Shown: positions 54,905-64,000 of the stretch, piece after piece
How positions within the stretch are numbered: position 1 is the stretch's first letter
Layout: each line of letters starts with the position of its first letter
Source: Heloderma charlesbogerti
Lineage: Eukaryota; Chordata; Lepidosauria; Squamata; Helodermatidae
Length of the DNA stretch: 64,000 nt
Assembly: GCA_026122225.1 (NCBI GenBank)
Contig: JANEZZ010002670.1
Span: forward strand, 248,001 to 312,000
Reading direction: 5' to 3'
The notes under the pieces: model-generated
What the model saw: only the letters and a program-made list of their open reading frames with translations
What the model was told of the DNA's origin: nothing
Databases searched by the model: none
Position numbers and translations under genes: made by a program

Positions 54905-55356
54905 ACAATACTATGGCCGTTAGTCAGTGGCTAGACAGCCATAAGATATCTGGTTTTCTGGGAACTGACTTCGGAGCCCGCACTCCAAGGTCGGTTCCCA
55001 GATAATTGACCTTCCCCCCCCCCCTCCGCACTGCCTCACAGACAGTGCGGAACAGCCCTGAGCTCCACACTCCAAAGAGAAGCGTGGAGTGGCCAAAATG
55101 GGGAGTTCCAGGGAGTGTTCGGGGAGAGGAGGGCGGAAATGCCAGTACAACACATCCTATATGTCAACCAGCAGCCTCTTCCCCTGCTCTCACTTCCCAT
55201 GGCTACACAGCCAAAATCGGCTATCTAGCTGCAAATGCATGGCAGGAGAAGCACGGAGGGAACGATCCTCTCCGTCTTTCTCCTGCCCTGCATTGGATAG
55301 GCAGTCATCTCTGAGTTCAGAAGTGGCTGCCTATCCCCATAGGGATTGCGCCCTTA
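54905..55356. mobile_element. Palindromic element with GGGCGCAATCC end
   Basis: ACAATACTATGGCCG at the left and CCCATAGGGATTGCGCCCTT at the right. Arms GCGTGGAGTGGCC and GGAACTGACTTCGGAGC against CCAAGGTCGGTTCCC. Same family as 15657-16110, reversed. Confidence 0.7.
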
Positions 55357-55977
55357 GGGATGGACGGGTCCATCTCCATCCTGGGTGGGGGGAGTTCGAC
55401 GAGCTGCCCCCTGCAGCTCACGCAGCCGGCAAGCTTCCCTGCTCGCCCCACCCACCTGCGAGCTGTGCAAACTGCCGCTCCTCTCCACACCAAGGATGCC
55501 AGTCAAGCCCTTGTGATTTATGCGCACAAGAGCTTGATGAGTCCTCGGCATGGCCAGCCCCCAGCCTGTTGCCCTGGCCTCCTCTAGAGGAGGTCAGGTT
55601 GAGAGTGTTGGGGTGCTGCTGTCACCCTTCTTCCTTGCGCTGGCTGTCAAGGTGCCTTGTCAGGGGGCTGCATGACAATTTGAACGACAATTCATAAGCA
55701 TTTTGTGCAAGTTCTAATACATGCATTTTGTATGCATTTTTGCACAACATACACATATTTTGCAAGCACTTGCCCTAACAGAATGGATTTTCAAACATTA
55801 TTTACCCAAATATACAGATTTTTGCATGCATTTTTTAATTACTGGAGAACTCCAATGTAAATTCTAGAGAAGTGCAAATTTTGAAGGATGGGTTTTGGTT
55901 CGTATAATGTTTCAGAACTGCGAAATTAGGTATGTTCACATTAAAAGGTGAAGTAGATGAATTTCTCCCTATCCTTA
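55355..55977 (+). mobile_element. Probable chimeric hAT-type element
   Basis: Begins TAGGGATGGACGGGTCC directly on the previous element's end; the first 320 bp are GC-rich. From about 55685 the sequence is the right part of the 18744-19206 family (TGCATTTTGTATGCATTTTT) and ends TTCTCCCTATCCTTA. The flanks do not match. Confidence 0.55.
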
Positions 55978-56103
55978 TTCCCATATCATGCACAAAGCCT
56001 CAATACACGGAAATTTTCAGACATTACACCAAACACATGCAGGGGCAGGGTCGGCAACCACAAATAGGCACAATCCCACTCCCTACTCTGTGCATGCTCA
56101 GAC

Positions 56104-56516
56104 TAGGGATGTACAGATTTTGTTAAATACATTCCGTCTGTGTCTTGTGGATTGTCAGGCATCTTTTGTTCCATCATTCACTCAATGACAAGATCAGACT
56201 TTTTTTTACCAGAATTTCATTCGACTTGCGCTAATTGTCATTAGCGCTAATGCACACTTACACAAGTGTAATTATTATTACACTTTTATTATTACATTAT
56301 TAGCAAATTAATGCTAATGCACATCAACTGATGCAAATTAGCACATTTGTGTAACTGTGAATTAGCACTAATGCAAATTAATGGAAATCCTCCAAAAGTG
56401 AAAAACCAATCCACACGTTTGTGGAACTGAGTCTCATGACTCAGAAAAAGTCATTCTGCTGTGGAACCCACAGGTTGGATTCATAAAAATCCAAACGCAT
56501 ATGAATCCATTGTAGA
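56104..56516 (+). mobile_element. hAT-type MITE, right end replaced
   Basis: TAGGGATGTACAGATTTTG, then GTCAGGCATCTTTTGTTCC as in 4671. The middle has alternating GCACTAATGCAAATTA units. The usual right end is missing; it stops at a second element. Confidence 0.7.
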
Positions 56517-56875
56517 TAGGGATATCGCAAGATAGGGATATCGCGAGTGCCCTGCACTTGGCCCCCCGATGCTGCTCGCCATGCTGCCGGGCCCTTGCAG
56601 ATGCACTCACTGAGTGCCATGTGGCCCCCTTATGCCTTTAATGTTGCAGATATGGCCCTGTACAGTTGTCATTTTGTGCAACATTTAAAATATGGAAATT
56701 ATGGAGCTGCCATCTTCAGTAAAAAGGGCAGCTTGCATCAAGGTGTGGGTGGCTGCAGGGTCCTCCCAGGCTGAGCCTTCCAGGGCTCATATGGCCCAGT
56801 AAGCAGGGGTAGGAGGCAACAGCAACTTGCTGAGCACCTGCCAAGTGGGGCATAGGCAAGTCCATCAATCCCTAA
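56517..56875 (+). mobile_element. hAT-type MITE with doubled left end
   Basis: TAGGGATATCGCAAGA is followed at once by TAGGGATATCGCGAGTG; right end TCCATCAATCCCTA. TSD unclear. Confidence 0.6.
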
Positions 56876-56967
56876 CTATGAATTTCTCTCACACTGCTAG
56901 TTCAGATCAATGTTGTGAGCAGTACTTTTGTGTTGCCTGGTCAATGGCTGTACATGCCATTGAACGG

Positions 56968-56987
56968 CACTTGTTGTAGATCACAAG
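56968..56987 (+). mobile_element. CR1 LINE, left flank of the P8 insertion
   Basis: TTGTTGTAGATCACAAG matches CR1 (compare 24064-24080). The CR1 copy continues at 58319 after the P8 insertion. Confidence 0.75.
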
Positions 56988-58318
56988 TAGGGTTGGCGGA
57001 GAATTTCTCCCCGAAACTTCGGGGGGGCGAGCGCCAATGTGTTCGGCCCCCCGAAGAAGTTTCGGGGAGAAATTATCCACACACCCCCGCACCCCCCCCC
57101 CCGGGACGGGACTTACTTTTCCCGAATGTCCCTCCCGGCGGCGGGTCCCAGCAGCGGTTTGTCGGGTCTTCGTCAGGGGCGGGGGCGGCAGCCGATCTTT
57201 CGACCGGCCGCCGCCGCCATTCCAATAAAAGTAAAAAAAAAACACGCCCCCATGATAGGCTACATGACGATTAACTAGATTTGACATGACTAGATTTGCA
57301 AAGTCAGCCGTGATAGGCTACGTAAATCGTCACGTATCCTATCACGGGTGACTTAAAAAAAAAAAAAAGCGCGTACAGCTAATGGCGGCCCCCATAGGGA
57401 GCCGCCATTCACGTTCCTTATTTGGTCGCTGTAGTCTACGTAAAGATTACGTAGACTACGGCGAAAATAAGGGCAACGCTATTTGCGTTGCCCTTATTTT
57501 CGCCGTAGTCTACGTAAAGATCATACTAGGTGAGTATGGATGGCTCGGCAAGTGTGGCTTGCCAGTGTGAGTGGGGGGAAGTTAGTTAGAATCCTGGACC
57601 CAACTGGGTGCCCACGCCATCCTTACCTTTAGCTGATAACTTCACCATCCAAGCACACGCTCTCTACACCTGAGAAGCCCATATAGGTGATGCCAATTAG
57701 GGATGCTGGAGAAATCCGCCACGGACTCCAGTGAGGCCGGATTCTTTGAAATCCGCCCCCCCGTAGTCTCTGGTGGAATGGACTACCCCCCCCACCGCCA
57801 CCCCCCGAAATCCCCCCAGGACGGACCTACCTGGCAGTGGATGCGGTGGCAGCAGATGTGGCGGATGCAGCAGCGGCAGCTCCGGCTCGTCTTCCGGCCA
57901 CTGCCGGGCTGCTTCAGCCGCAAATGGCGGCCGTCATAGCAGCTGCCATTTGCATGCCTGCATTAGGCCATGATAGGCTATGTAAATACTTACGTAGCCT
58001 ATCATGGCAAAGAGCAGGGGTGCAAATGGCGGCTACTACACCATTTGCGTCCTTGCTCTTTGCCGTGATAGGCTATGTAAATACTTATGTAGCCTATCAC
58101 GGCAAAGAGCAAGGACGCAAATGGTGTAGTGGCCGCCATTTGCGTCCCTGCTTTTGCCATGATAGGCTACGAAGCCTCCCCCCCAGCCTGAATTTTGGCC
58201 GGGTGAGGCGGGAAGCCTCCCCCCCCCCGGCCTGAACTTTGGGGGGAGAGCAGCGAAGCACTTCCCCCCCCACTGCAAAAAGCTGCGAGACCAGGTAAGT
58301 GGCTTTCGTGCACTCCTA
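56988..58318 (+). mobile_element. Composite compound-palindrome hAT element P8
   Basis: 1331 bp from TAGGGTTGGCGGAG to CGTGCACTCCTA, inserted in CR1 with flanks ATCACAAG (56980-56987) and ATCACAAT (58319-58326). The left 530 bp and right 148 bp match P5; the middle (57526-58170) is a foreign block, inverted relative to 60145-60791. The left junction lies just after GTCTACGTAAAGATCATA and the right one inside GATAGGCTACG, both palindrome arms. GGTAAGT at 58294-58300. Confidence 0.92.
57526..58170 (+). repeat. Inverted duplicate block, arm 1
   Basis: Matches 60145-60791 in reverse complement with few differences. It contains half of a palindromic element (to 57626), a 64-bp intervening segment (57627-57690), and the TAGGGATGCTGGAG end and body of a P9-type element from 57698. 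Confidence 0.93.
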
Positions 58319-58965
58319 ATCACAATCTGAATATGAGCCAACAATGTGATGTGGCTGCAAAAAAGGCAAATGCTCTTTTGGGCTGCATTAATAGAAGCAT
58401 AGCTTCCAAATCCCAGGAAGTACTAGTTCCCCTCTACTAACCCCTCTTAGGCCTCATCTGGAGTACTGTGTCCAGTCCTGGGCACTGCACTTTAAAAAGG
58501 ATGCAGACAAGCTGGAGAGGGTTCAGAGGAGGGCAACAAAGATGATCAGGGGACTGGAAACAAAGCCCTATGAGGAGAGACTGAAAGAACTGGGCAAGTT
58601 TAGCCTCAAGAAGAGAAGACTTAGGGGAGATATGATAGCGTTCTTCAAGTACTTGAAAGGTTGTCCCAGAGAGGAAGGCCAGGGTCTCTTCTCGATCATC
58701 CCAGAGTGTAATGGAAGAATGGGCTCAAGTTACAGGAAGCCAGATTCCGGCTGAACATCAGGAAAAACGTCCTGACTGTTAGAGCAATACGACAATGGAA
58801 CCGATTACCTAGGGAGGTAGTGGGCTCTCTCACACGACGGGCATTCAAGACAAGAATGGACAGCCATCTGTCAGGGATGCTCTGATCTGGATTCCCGCAT
58901 TGAGCAGGGGGTTGGACTCAAAGGTCTTGTCGGCCCCTTCCAACCCTACTGTTCTATGATTCTAT
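58319..58965 (+). mobile_element. CR1 LINE, 3' part
   Basis: NMSQQCDVAAKK-like codons, then [16 protein letters not shown] and [18 protein letters not shown] (open at 58542-58754), the 3' UTR and the ATTCTAT tail. It shows the uninterrupted form of the site where L2 inserted at 656. Confidence 0.95.
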
Positions 58966-59679
58966 CCCAGCTAGCACTGCTCTATATAATGAGGCCTCAG
59001 AGCTGCCAAATCACCCCACCCCAGCTTTTAATTAAGTATGCTCCTGAAGGCTGAAGCAGCCACACATCGTGTCAGCACCTTTGAAAGCCCAGCCAATGGC
59101 TAAATCAGTTCCTGGCTTGAGAATTTCCTCATCAGTTTTCTAAGCTCAGGGGGAAAGTGTTCTGTTTTGCATCTTTGCATCCCCCTCTCCTTGTTAACAG
59201 AAGGATTTTGCTCAGAGAGGTTGGCCCAGTTTAAACTAAAAAAAACTCATTGGAGGTGAGGGCCAGCCAGGGAATTCTGCAAAGGATCCTCAAGCCAAAG
59301 AGAGAGAGGAGGGGTGAGGGAGAGGGAGGAGGAGGGAAGAGGAGGGAGGGTTAAACCAATTAAAAGAAGATGAAAGCAAGCAAATGTCTGTAAATGCAAG
59401 AGGAGATTAAAGCCCAGAGAAATGGTTGGTAGGTCTGTGGGAACTCTACATGCAAAATGATTAATGGAATGAAACAATGTTTTGTTTCTTGTGGACTTGA
59501 AAAGAAAGGGTCCTTTCAGATATACTTCTCAAGGGGCAGCGAAGCATGTTGGGCTCTGGGACTGCTTCATTAGACAGAAGAATAGAGTGATCAACGGTGG
59601 CCACCTTTGCATTCTTCAAGATGAGACGTTGCCCGTGTGACTTTAAAGCTGTCATGTTTACCCTCAATTGCATTTCTTG
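58966..59679. other. Unassigned stretch
   Basis: A GA-rich tract lies at 59298-59348. No family recognised; possibly single-copy. Confidence 0.4.
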
Positions 59680-59800
59680 TATTCATTGATGGGGAACAGC
59701 AAGGCGAGGCACCTTTTTTCTGCAGTGGCACCTGAGTTCTGGGATGCCCTCCCCAGAGGCTTAGGGTTAATCTTATCTTTCAGGGATGGCCAGCTCCTGG
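59680..59800 (+). mobile_element. L2-like LINE fragment
   Basis: Reads KARHLFSAVAPEFWDALPRG, the RAFSVVAP..LWNSLP region of L2-like proteins, with decay on both sides. Confidence 0.6.
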
Positions 59801-59894
59801 GTATCTGGGGAACTCCATTTTCAAGTCACTCATTGGGGGACTTGAACAATCCAACCAACCCATGGATGTCCAGATGGTATAATAAGATTGGCAA

Positions 59895-60619
59895 TAGGGA
59901 TGTACAAATCCCTTACCTTGTTCCAGTCCGGGGCATCTGTGGTGGGGCGGGAGGCAATCTGTCCCTCCCCCCAGAATCCTCCCCAGCTGGCCCCACTCCG
60001 TAGCAAGGCCGTGGAGCCACCACCCGAGGCCAGTTGCAGCCAGACGTCCGGCCGCTGCCAGGCTACCGTGGCCGCAAATGGCGGCCATTGTGGTGGCCAT
60101 TTGCGTCCTTGCATTAGGCCATGATAGGCTATGTAAGTATTTATGTAGCCTATCACAGCAAAAGGCAGGGACGCAAATGGCGGCCACTACACCATTTGCG
60201 TCCTTGCTCTTTGCCGTGATAGGCTACATAAGTATTTACATAGCCTATCACGGCAAAGAGCAAGGACGCAAACGGCGTAGTAGCCGCCATTTGCACCCCT
60301 GCTCTTTGCCATGATAGGCTATGTAAGTATTTACATAGCCTATCATGGCCTAATGCAGGCATGCAAATGGCAGCTGCTATGACGGCCGCCATTTGCGGCT
60401 GCAGCAGCCCGGCAGTGGCCGGAAGACGAGCCGGAGCCGCCGCTGCTGCATCCGCCACATCTGCTGCCGCCGCATCCACTGCCAGGTAGGTCCGTCCTGG
60501 GGGGATTTCGGGGGATGGCGGTGGGGGGGTAGTCCATTCCACCAGAGACTACGGGGGGGGGCGGATTTCGAGGAATCCGGCCTCACTGGAGTCCGTGGCG
60601 GATTTCTCCAACATCCCTA
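59895..60619 (-). mobile_element. Large compound-palindrome hAT element P9
   Basis: 725 bp, reversed: TAGGGATGTACAAATCCC at the left, TTCTCCAACATCCCTA at the right. Flanks ATTGGCAA (59887-59894) and ATTGGCAT (60620-60627), 7 of 8 identical. Three hairpins (60119-60157, 60215-60254, 60309-60350) with arms such as GATAGGCTATGTAAGTATTT, alternating with GCAAATGGCGGCC blocks. Donor-like CAAGGTAAGG faces the left end (59911-59920, minus). Confidence 0.93.
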
Positions 60620-60791
60620 ATTGGCATCACCTATATGGGCTTCTCAGGTGCAGAGAGCGTGTGCTTGGACGGTGAAGTTATCAGCTAAAGGTAAGGATGG
60701 CATGGGCACCCAGTTGGGTCCAGGATTCTAACCAACTTCCCCCCTCTCACGCTGGCAAGCCACACTTGCCGAGCCATCCATACTCACCTAG
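60145..60791 (-). repeat. Inverted duplicate block, arm 2
   Basis: Partner of 57526-58170. It includes the right two thirds of P9, the 64-bp stretch 60628-60691, and the left 100 bp of the palindromic element at 60692. Because three independent pieces occur in the same order in both arms, this is a duplication of a locus, not two parallel insertions. Confidence 0.92.
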
Positions 60792-61143
60792 GAGCCATCA
60801 GCGAGTACCACAAGCACCATCTTAACAAAAAAAAAAAGACATTTGCAAAATATGCGCACATCTAGTGGTGCACAAAAGGGGGCCATGAATGGCCTATATA
60901 TGTCTGTATTCTTGTGAATATGGGCCATTCACAGCCCCCTTTTGCACACCACTAGATGTGCGCATATTTTGCAAGTGCCGTTCTTTGGTAAAATGGTGCT
61001 CTCAGCATTTGCTGATGGCTCCTGGGTAAGTATGAGCAGCTTGGCAAGCATTGGGGGGGGGCGAGTGCAGGTCTGGTAACACATGAGCATGGGCCAGGGC
61101 TTGGCAGTCACCCAGCAAAACCAGGAGGGCACCCGTCCCCCTA
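60692..61143. mobile_element. Palindromic element with a long central hairpin
   Basis: TAAGGATGGCATGGGCACCC at the left, GGCACCCGTCCCCCTA at the right. The centre 60840-60981 is a hairpin with arms of about 57 nt (GCAAAATATGCGCACATCTA / TAGATGTGCGCATATTTTGC). Flanks do not match, so a TSD is not shown. Confidence 0.8.
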
Positions 61144-62144
61144 AGATGCCTATTTGGAATGATCTTTAGTAGGTAATCCAATGAAATGTATATGAATGAC
61201 ACATGAACTTATGACATATTCTTCATAAGTAAAACTTGAGAGAAATTTGGGAGGGCCAGCATGGGACTGATAAAGTGGCTACAGGGCCAGATCTGTTCTT
61301 ATTATATACAATATCATTTGCAATGAGTGTTATGCTCAGTTCCAGAACCTGCAGGCATATGGGAATGGAAACATTCAGGCAATTCACAAAACAGTGAGTT
61401 GCCTAGTTTAGAAAGTGCCCTGCTTGGGAGAATGTTTGGCCTATTTCCAGAATGTAGCAAGCACAAAGCTCTCCCATCGGAAAGAAGTATTAGGAGTTTA
61501 TGATGCAGAAATAAGTAGCTGGTGTATGACGCACTGCGAGCAAGCGTATGGTGAGCTGTCAGTCAGGAGAGAATGGCCACAATGTGATGTATGCGGCTTG
61601 GACCTGGCTGCTGCAGGCCAAATGCCACCAGCATTTCAAAAGCTGAATTGTCACTTGCATGCATGTAACAGCACAACCGGAGGCACCACGGAACATTATC
61701 ACCCATTACCATGTAATGCTCAGAAAACGGGGCGAAGGGAGAAAAAGATGATCTGAAACAGCAGGTTACGGTCTGTTTATGCCTTCGGTGGAACAGAAAT
61801 GCTTCCAGAATTCTCATACACATTTCTCCACGGATTTTGGATCAGAGTTCCCCAATCTTGTTTCCACTCTGTGGAGCCAAGACATTTGGAATTCTCCATT
61901 GTTTTGTTCCATATTTTAAAATCTCAACATGAACAGGCTGTGACTTTGGACATAATGAGGGAGGAAAACGTCCCGCTGTCTCAGAGGCGCATGCAGTCTA
62001 TTGGCCCTCTGTCTGCTGCCTTCTTTGGCCTATGAGGGGGGATGTATAGGAGCCACCTTTGATACGATACTGTCAAACTAAGCAGAGTTTGACATTACCT
62101 GTAGGTCTAGTCGGTAGATCTTTTTTCCTTCTTTTTTAAGTACG
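61144..62144. other. Unassigned stretch
   Basis: A 113-codon frame at 61415-61756 has no recognised motif. Possibly single-copy DNA. Confidence 0.4.
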
Positions 62145-62730
62145 TCTGTTGAACCTCAGGCCCGTGGACTAAATCCAGCCACCCTGGGTTCCAGTGGCAG
62201 CTGGTGGCTCTGAGTCAGTGGGACTGTGAATCCATTCTGGTTTCTGTCAGAACCAGCATTAACTCTAAAGGAATTATCCAGAGTGCTGGACCTATTTTGA
62301 GGGATGGCGTTCAGCACCTTGGATAGCTCCTTTAGAATCCTGGCTGGCTTTGACTGAAAGCCAGAATAGATTCACTACTCCACCTAAATCGGAGCCACCA
62401 GCCTCCACTGCTAGGGCCCACTCTGGTCTCCAGGGTTCCTCAGATGGCCATACACCCTTTCCTCCAGCCAGCAATAGTTTGGCAGTTGCCTGGCGTTCCC
62501 CCATTCTACACAGTTGCAATGCCTCTCTTCTGGCTTAGTTACTGACAGAGCTTTAAGCTAAAATATGGTGGTTTTTTAAAACTATGTTGGCCCCTCCCCC
62601 TGTTGCCTTTGGCCCCACCCACCACTGGAATGCAGCCCCTGAGAGCTTCTATGAAATTGAATTGGGCCCTCAAGCCAAAAGAGGTTCAGCACCCCCATTG
62701 CACATCTTCCAAGGAAAGGGAGAAGGGTCC
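62145..62730 (+). mobile_element. hAT (Charlie-like) non-autonomous element, interrupted
   Basis: TTGAACCTCAGGCCCGTGG, then after the insertion GCCAGCAATAGTTTGGCAGT and CTGAGAGCTTCTATGAAATT, as in 29069 and 33366. Confidence 0.75.
62192..62410. mobile_element. hAT-type palindromic MITE (TAGTGGAGGCTGG family), nested
   Basis: CAGTGGCAGCTGGTGGCTCT to GAGCCACCAGCCTCCACTG, 219 bp, the same length as 9311-9529. Flanks CTGGGTTC and CTAGGGCC match weakly (5 of 8). Confidence 0.88.
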
Positions 62731-62767
62731 ATGTTCCTAAAAGCATGTCACCAAGCTTCGGCTTTGC

Positions 62768-63259
62768 AACGGATGGATGGACTCACCTCCATCCAGTTTC
62801 ACTGAGTGCTCGCTGACCTGCTATTGCCCATGCGGCCGGAGCACCTGACGAGCGCCCGGCAAGTGTAGCAGGACCGCCTGTCCTCTTGGCGAGCGGCCAT
62901 TTTGTGTAAAAATGGCAGGTCGGGTTTTTCTGTAAATGCAACGTTGCATAAATGGCAGCAATAAAGCAGCCATTCATGAAACATTACAGGTGTAACTGGA
63001 CCATTCATGCCTGTAATGTTGCATAAATGGCCCCTTTAGGGCCACCACATTACATATCCAGAAAACCTTGAGCTGCCATTTTTATGCAAAATGGCAGCTT
63101 GGTAAGGGGATGGGCAGCCGCTATGCATTCGCAGGTGCAGGCGCTCAGCGAGCAGGACAAGTAAGTGGTGGTGGCTCAGCAAACAGGGTCCAGGAGACCA
63201 AGTGGGGGAGGGGAGTCCATCAGACTCCACCCCATTCTCGGACTCCTGCAACATCCCTA
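62768..63259 (+). mobile_element. Palindromic hAT-type element
   Basis: AACGGATGGATGGACTC to TCCTGCAACATCCCTA. Flanks GGCTTTGC (62760-62767) and CTCTTTGC (63260-63267), 6 of 8 identical. Inner arms TGCATAAATGGC and GCCATTTTTATGCAAAATGG; TGTAATGTTGCATAAATGG is repeated. Confidence 0.8.
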
Positions 63260-64000
63260 CTCTTTGCCTCCATCAGCATCTGTGATAGGTAGGATCTCTC
63301 ACCAGCAAGAGAATGGCACTTTGAGTCCCTTCTTCAAATATTGGCAAGCAAACACTGTGAAGAGTACATTGGCTAGATGCTGCAGCAGTGTGACATTTTC
63401 AGCACTTGCCTCCTCTTTGCAGGGGCTGTCTTGCTCGAAAAGTGCAAAGTCATGGGAAGGGATGTCTGAGAGGGACATTTTTGGGACATTATGTCTGCAG
63501 CCTTTCAAGAATGAATGATGCTCCTGTGCTGGAAATATTGCCAACTCAGCTTTAGCATGAACTCCAGAAAGCACCTCTGGTCAGGTACTGAATAATATAT
63601 ACCCAAATATCTGTGGCTGTCAGCTGTGTTCTGCAAGGGGCCAGGCCAACTGCAATGATTGTTCATTCTCCAAGAGATGGATTCACCCCTCTTGGGGCCC
63701 AGGAGCAGGACCCACACAGAGTGTGACTCATCATCACACCAAAAAAGGGAAATGCTCCATCACAAAAAGAGTATAAAGGAGGGCTCAGATTTTGATTTAA
63801 AAATGCTTATGTCGATTTATATGTACAGATGCAAATGTAGAAATATTTAACTATAATTTAAATAGAAATACAATCCATCTCACCACAGTGGGGGAGACTG
63901 TGACCTAGTGACCTGTGTGCCTTGGTGAGTCTGCTGTCCAGGTATTCACTGTTGGTGGGCAACTTCAAGCCCCCTGTGAAGCACCCTGGAGAGCTCCTTT
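63260..64000. other. Unassigned stretch
   Basis: No repeat, conserved frame or structure recognised up to the window edge. Confidence 0.4.

Noticed and set aside
55089..55697. 202-codon open frame spanning two elements
   Set aside because: It crosses the junction between a palindromic element and a separate hAT-type element in GC-rich DNA, where long chance frames are common.
57690..58326. 57698-58318 as a separate P element with TSD ATGCCAAT/ATCACAAT
   Set aside because: The right flank is explained better as the duplication of the larger P8 insertion (ATCACAAG/ATCACAAT in CR1); the left flank is shared with 60620 by duplication.
59780..60542. Several 100-135 codon frames in P8 and P9 with shared AICVPAL..DRL.KYL peptides
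   Set aside because: The peptides are translations of the repeated hairpin modules in several frames and both strands, not a protein family.
61415..61756. 113-codon frame with cysteine and histidine pairs
   Set aside because: The spacing does not fit a known zinc finger, and there is no support from context.

Overview
The window looks like intergenic or intronic DNA of a squamate reptile. It carries a tRNA-derived SINE of the Sauria type, chicken-repeat-type CR1 LINEs ending in the CR1 octamer tail, L2-like LINEs, Penelope-like tails, a Helitron, and a very large population of hAT-type inverted-repeat elements. I found no host protein-coding gene, rRNA or functional tRNA gene. Every open frame I could recognise is a decayed transposon frame; the longest is 239 codons, the C-terminal part of an L2-like reverse transcriptase protein.

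Layout. 1-3300: CR1, L2-like and SINE copies nested in one another. 4670-10130: a run of short hAT elements with TAGGGATG-type ends, many with 8-bp target-site duplications (TSDs), one carrying a Penelope-like tail. 11339-17360: the first two large compound-palindrome hAT elements. 18260-27900: L2, a solo LTR, an L1 ORF1 remnant, CR1, and palindromic elements whose ends resemble GGGCGCAATCCTAT. 29000-38270: three nested hAT systems and three more large compound palindromes. 39100-49250: SINEs, L2, two more compound palindromes, a second LTR, and a deleted Tc1/mariner copy nested inside an hAT element. 51562-52983: a Helitron with an internal duplication. 54350-63260: more hAT elements, including a composite inserted in a CR1 copy that shares a 645-bp inverted block with a locus 2 kb away.

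The dominant signal is a family of nine large hAT-like elements (P1-P9; about 490-1330 bp) at 11339, 16866, 30728, 34194, 37407, 43473, 46789, 56988 and 59895. Eight of the nine have TSDs matching at 7 or 8 of 8 positions. They share short TAGGG(A/T)TG ends, a GC-rich CpG-dense body, several internal perfect or near-perfect hairpins built on GATAGGCTACGTAAA, inverted CCGCCATTTGCG modules, and subterminal outward-facing GGTRAGT motifs that look like splice donors. Modules are shuffled between copies, and at least two copies are clear chimeras. None encodes a transposase, so they are non-autonomous. Species, family names and ages cannot be settled from the sequence alone.
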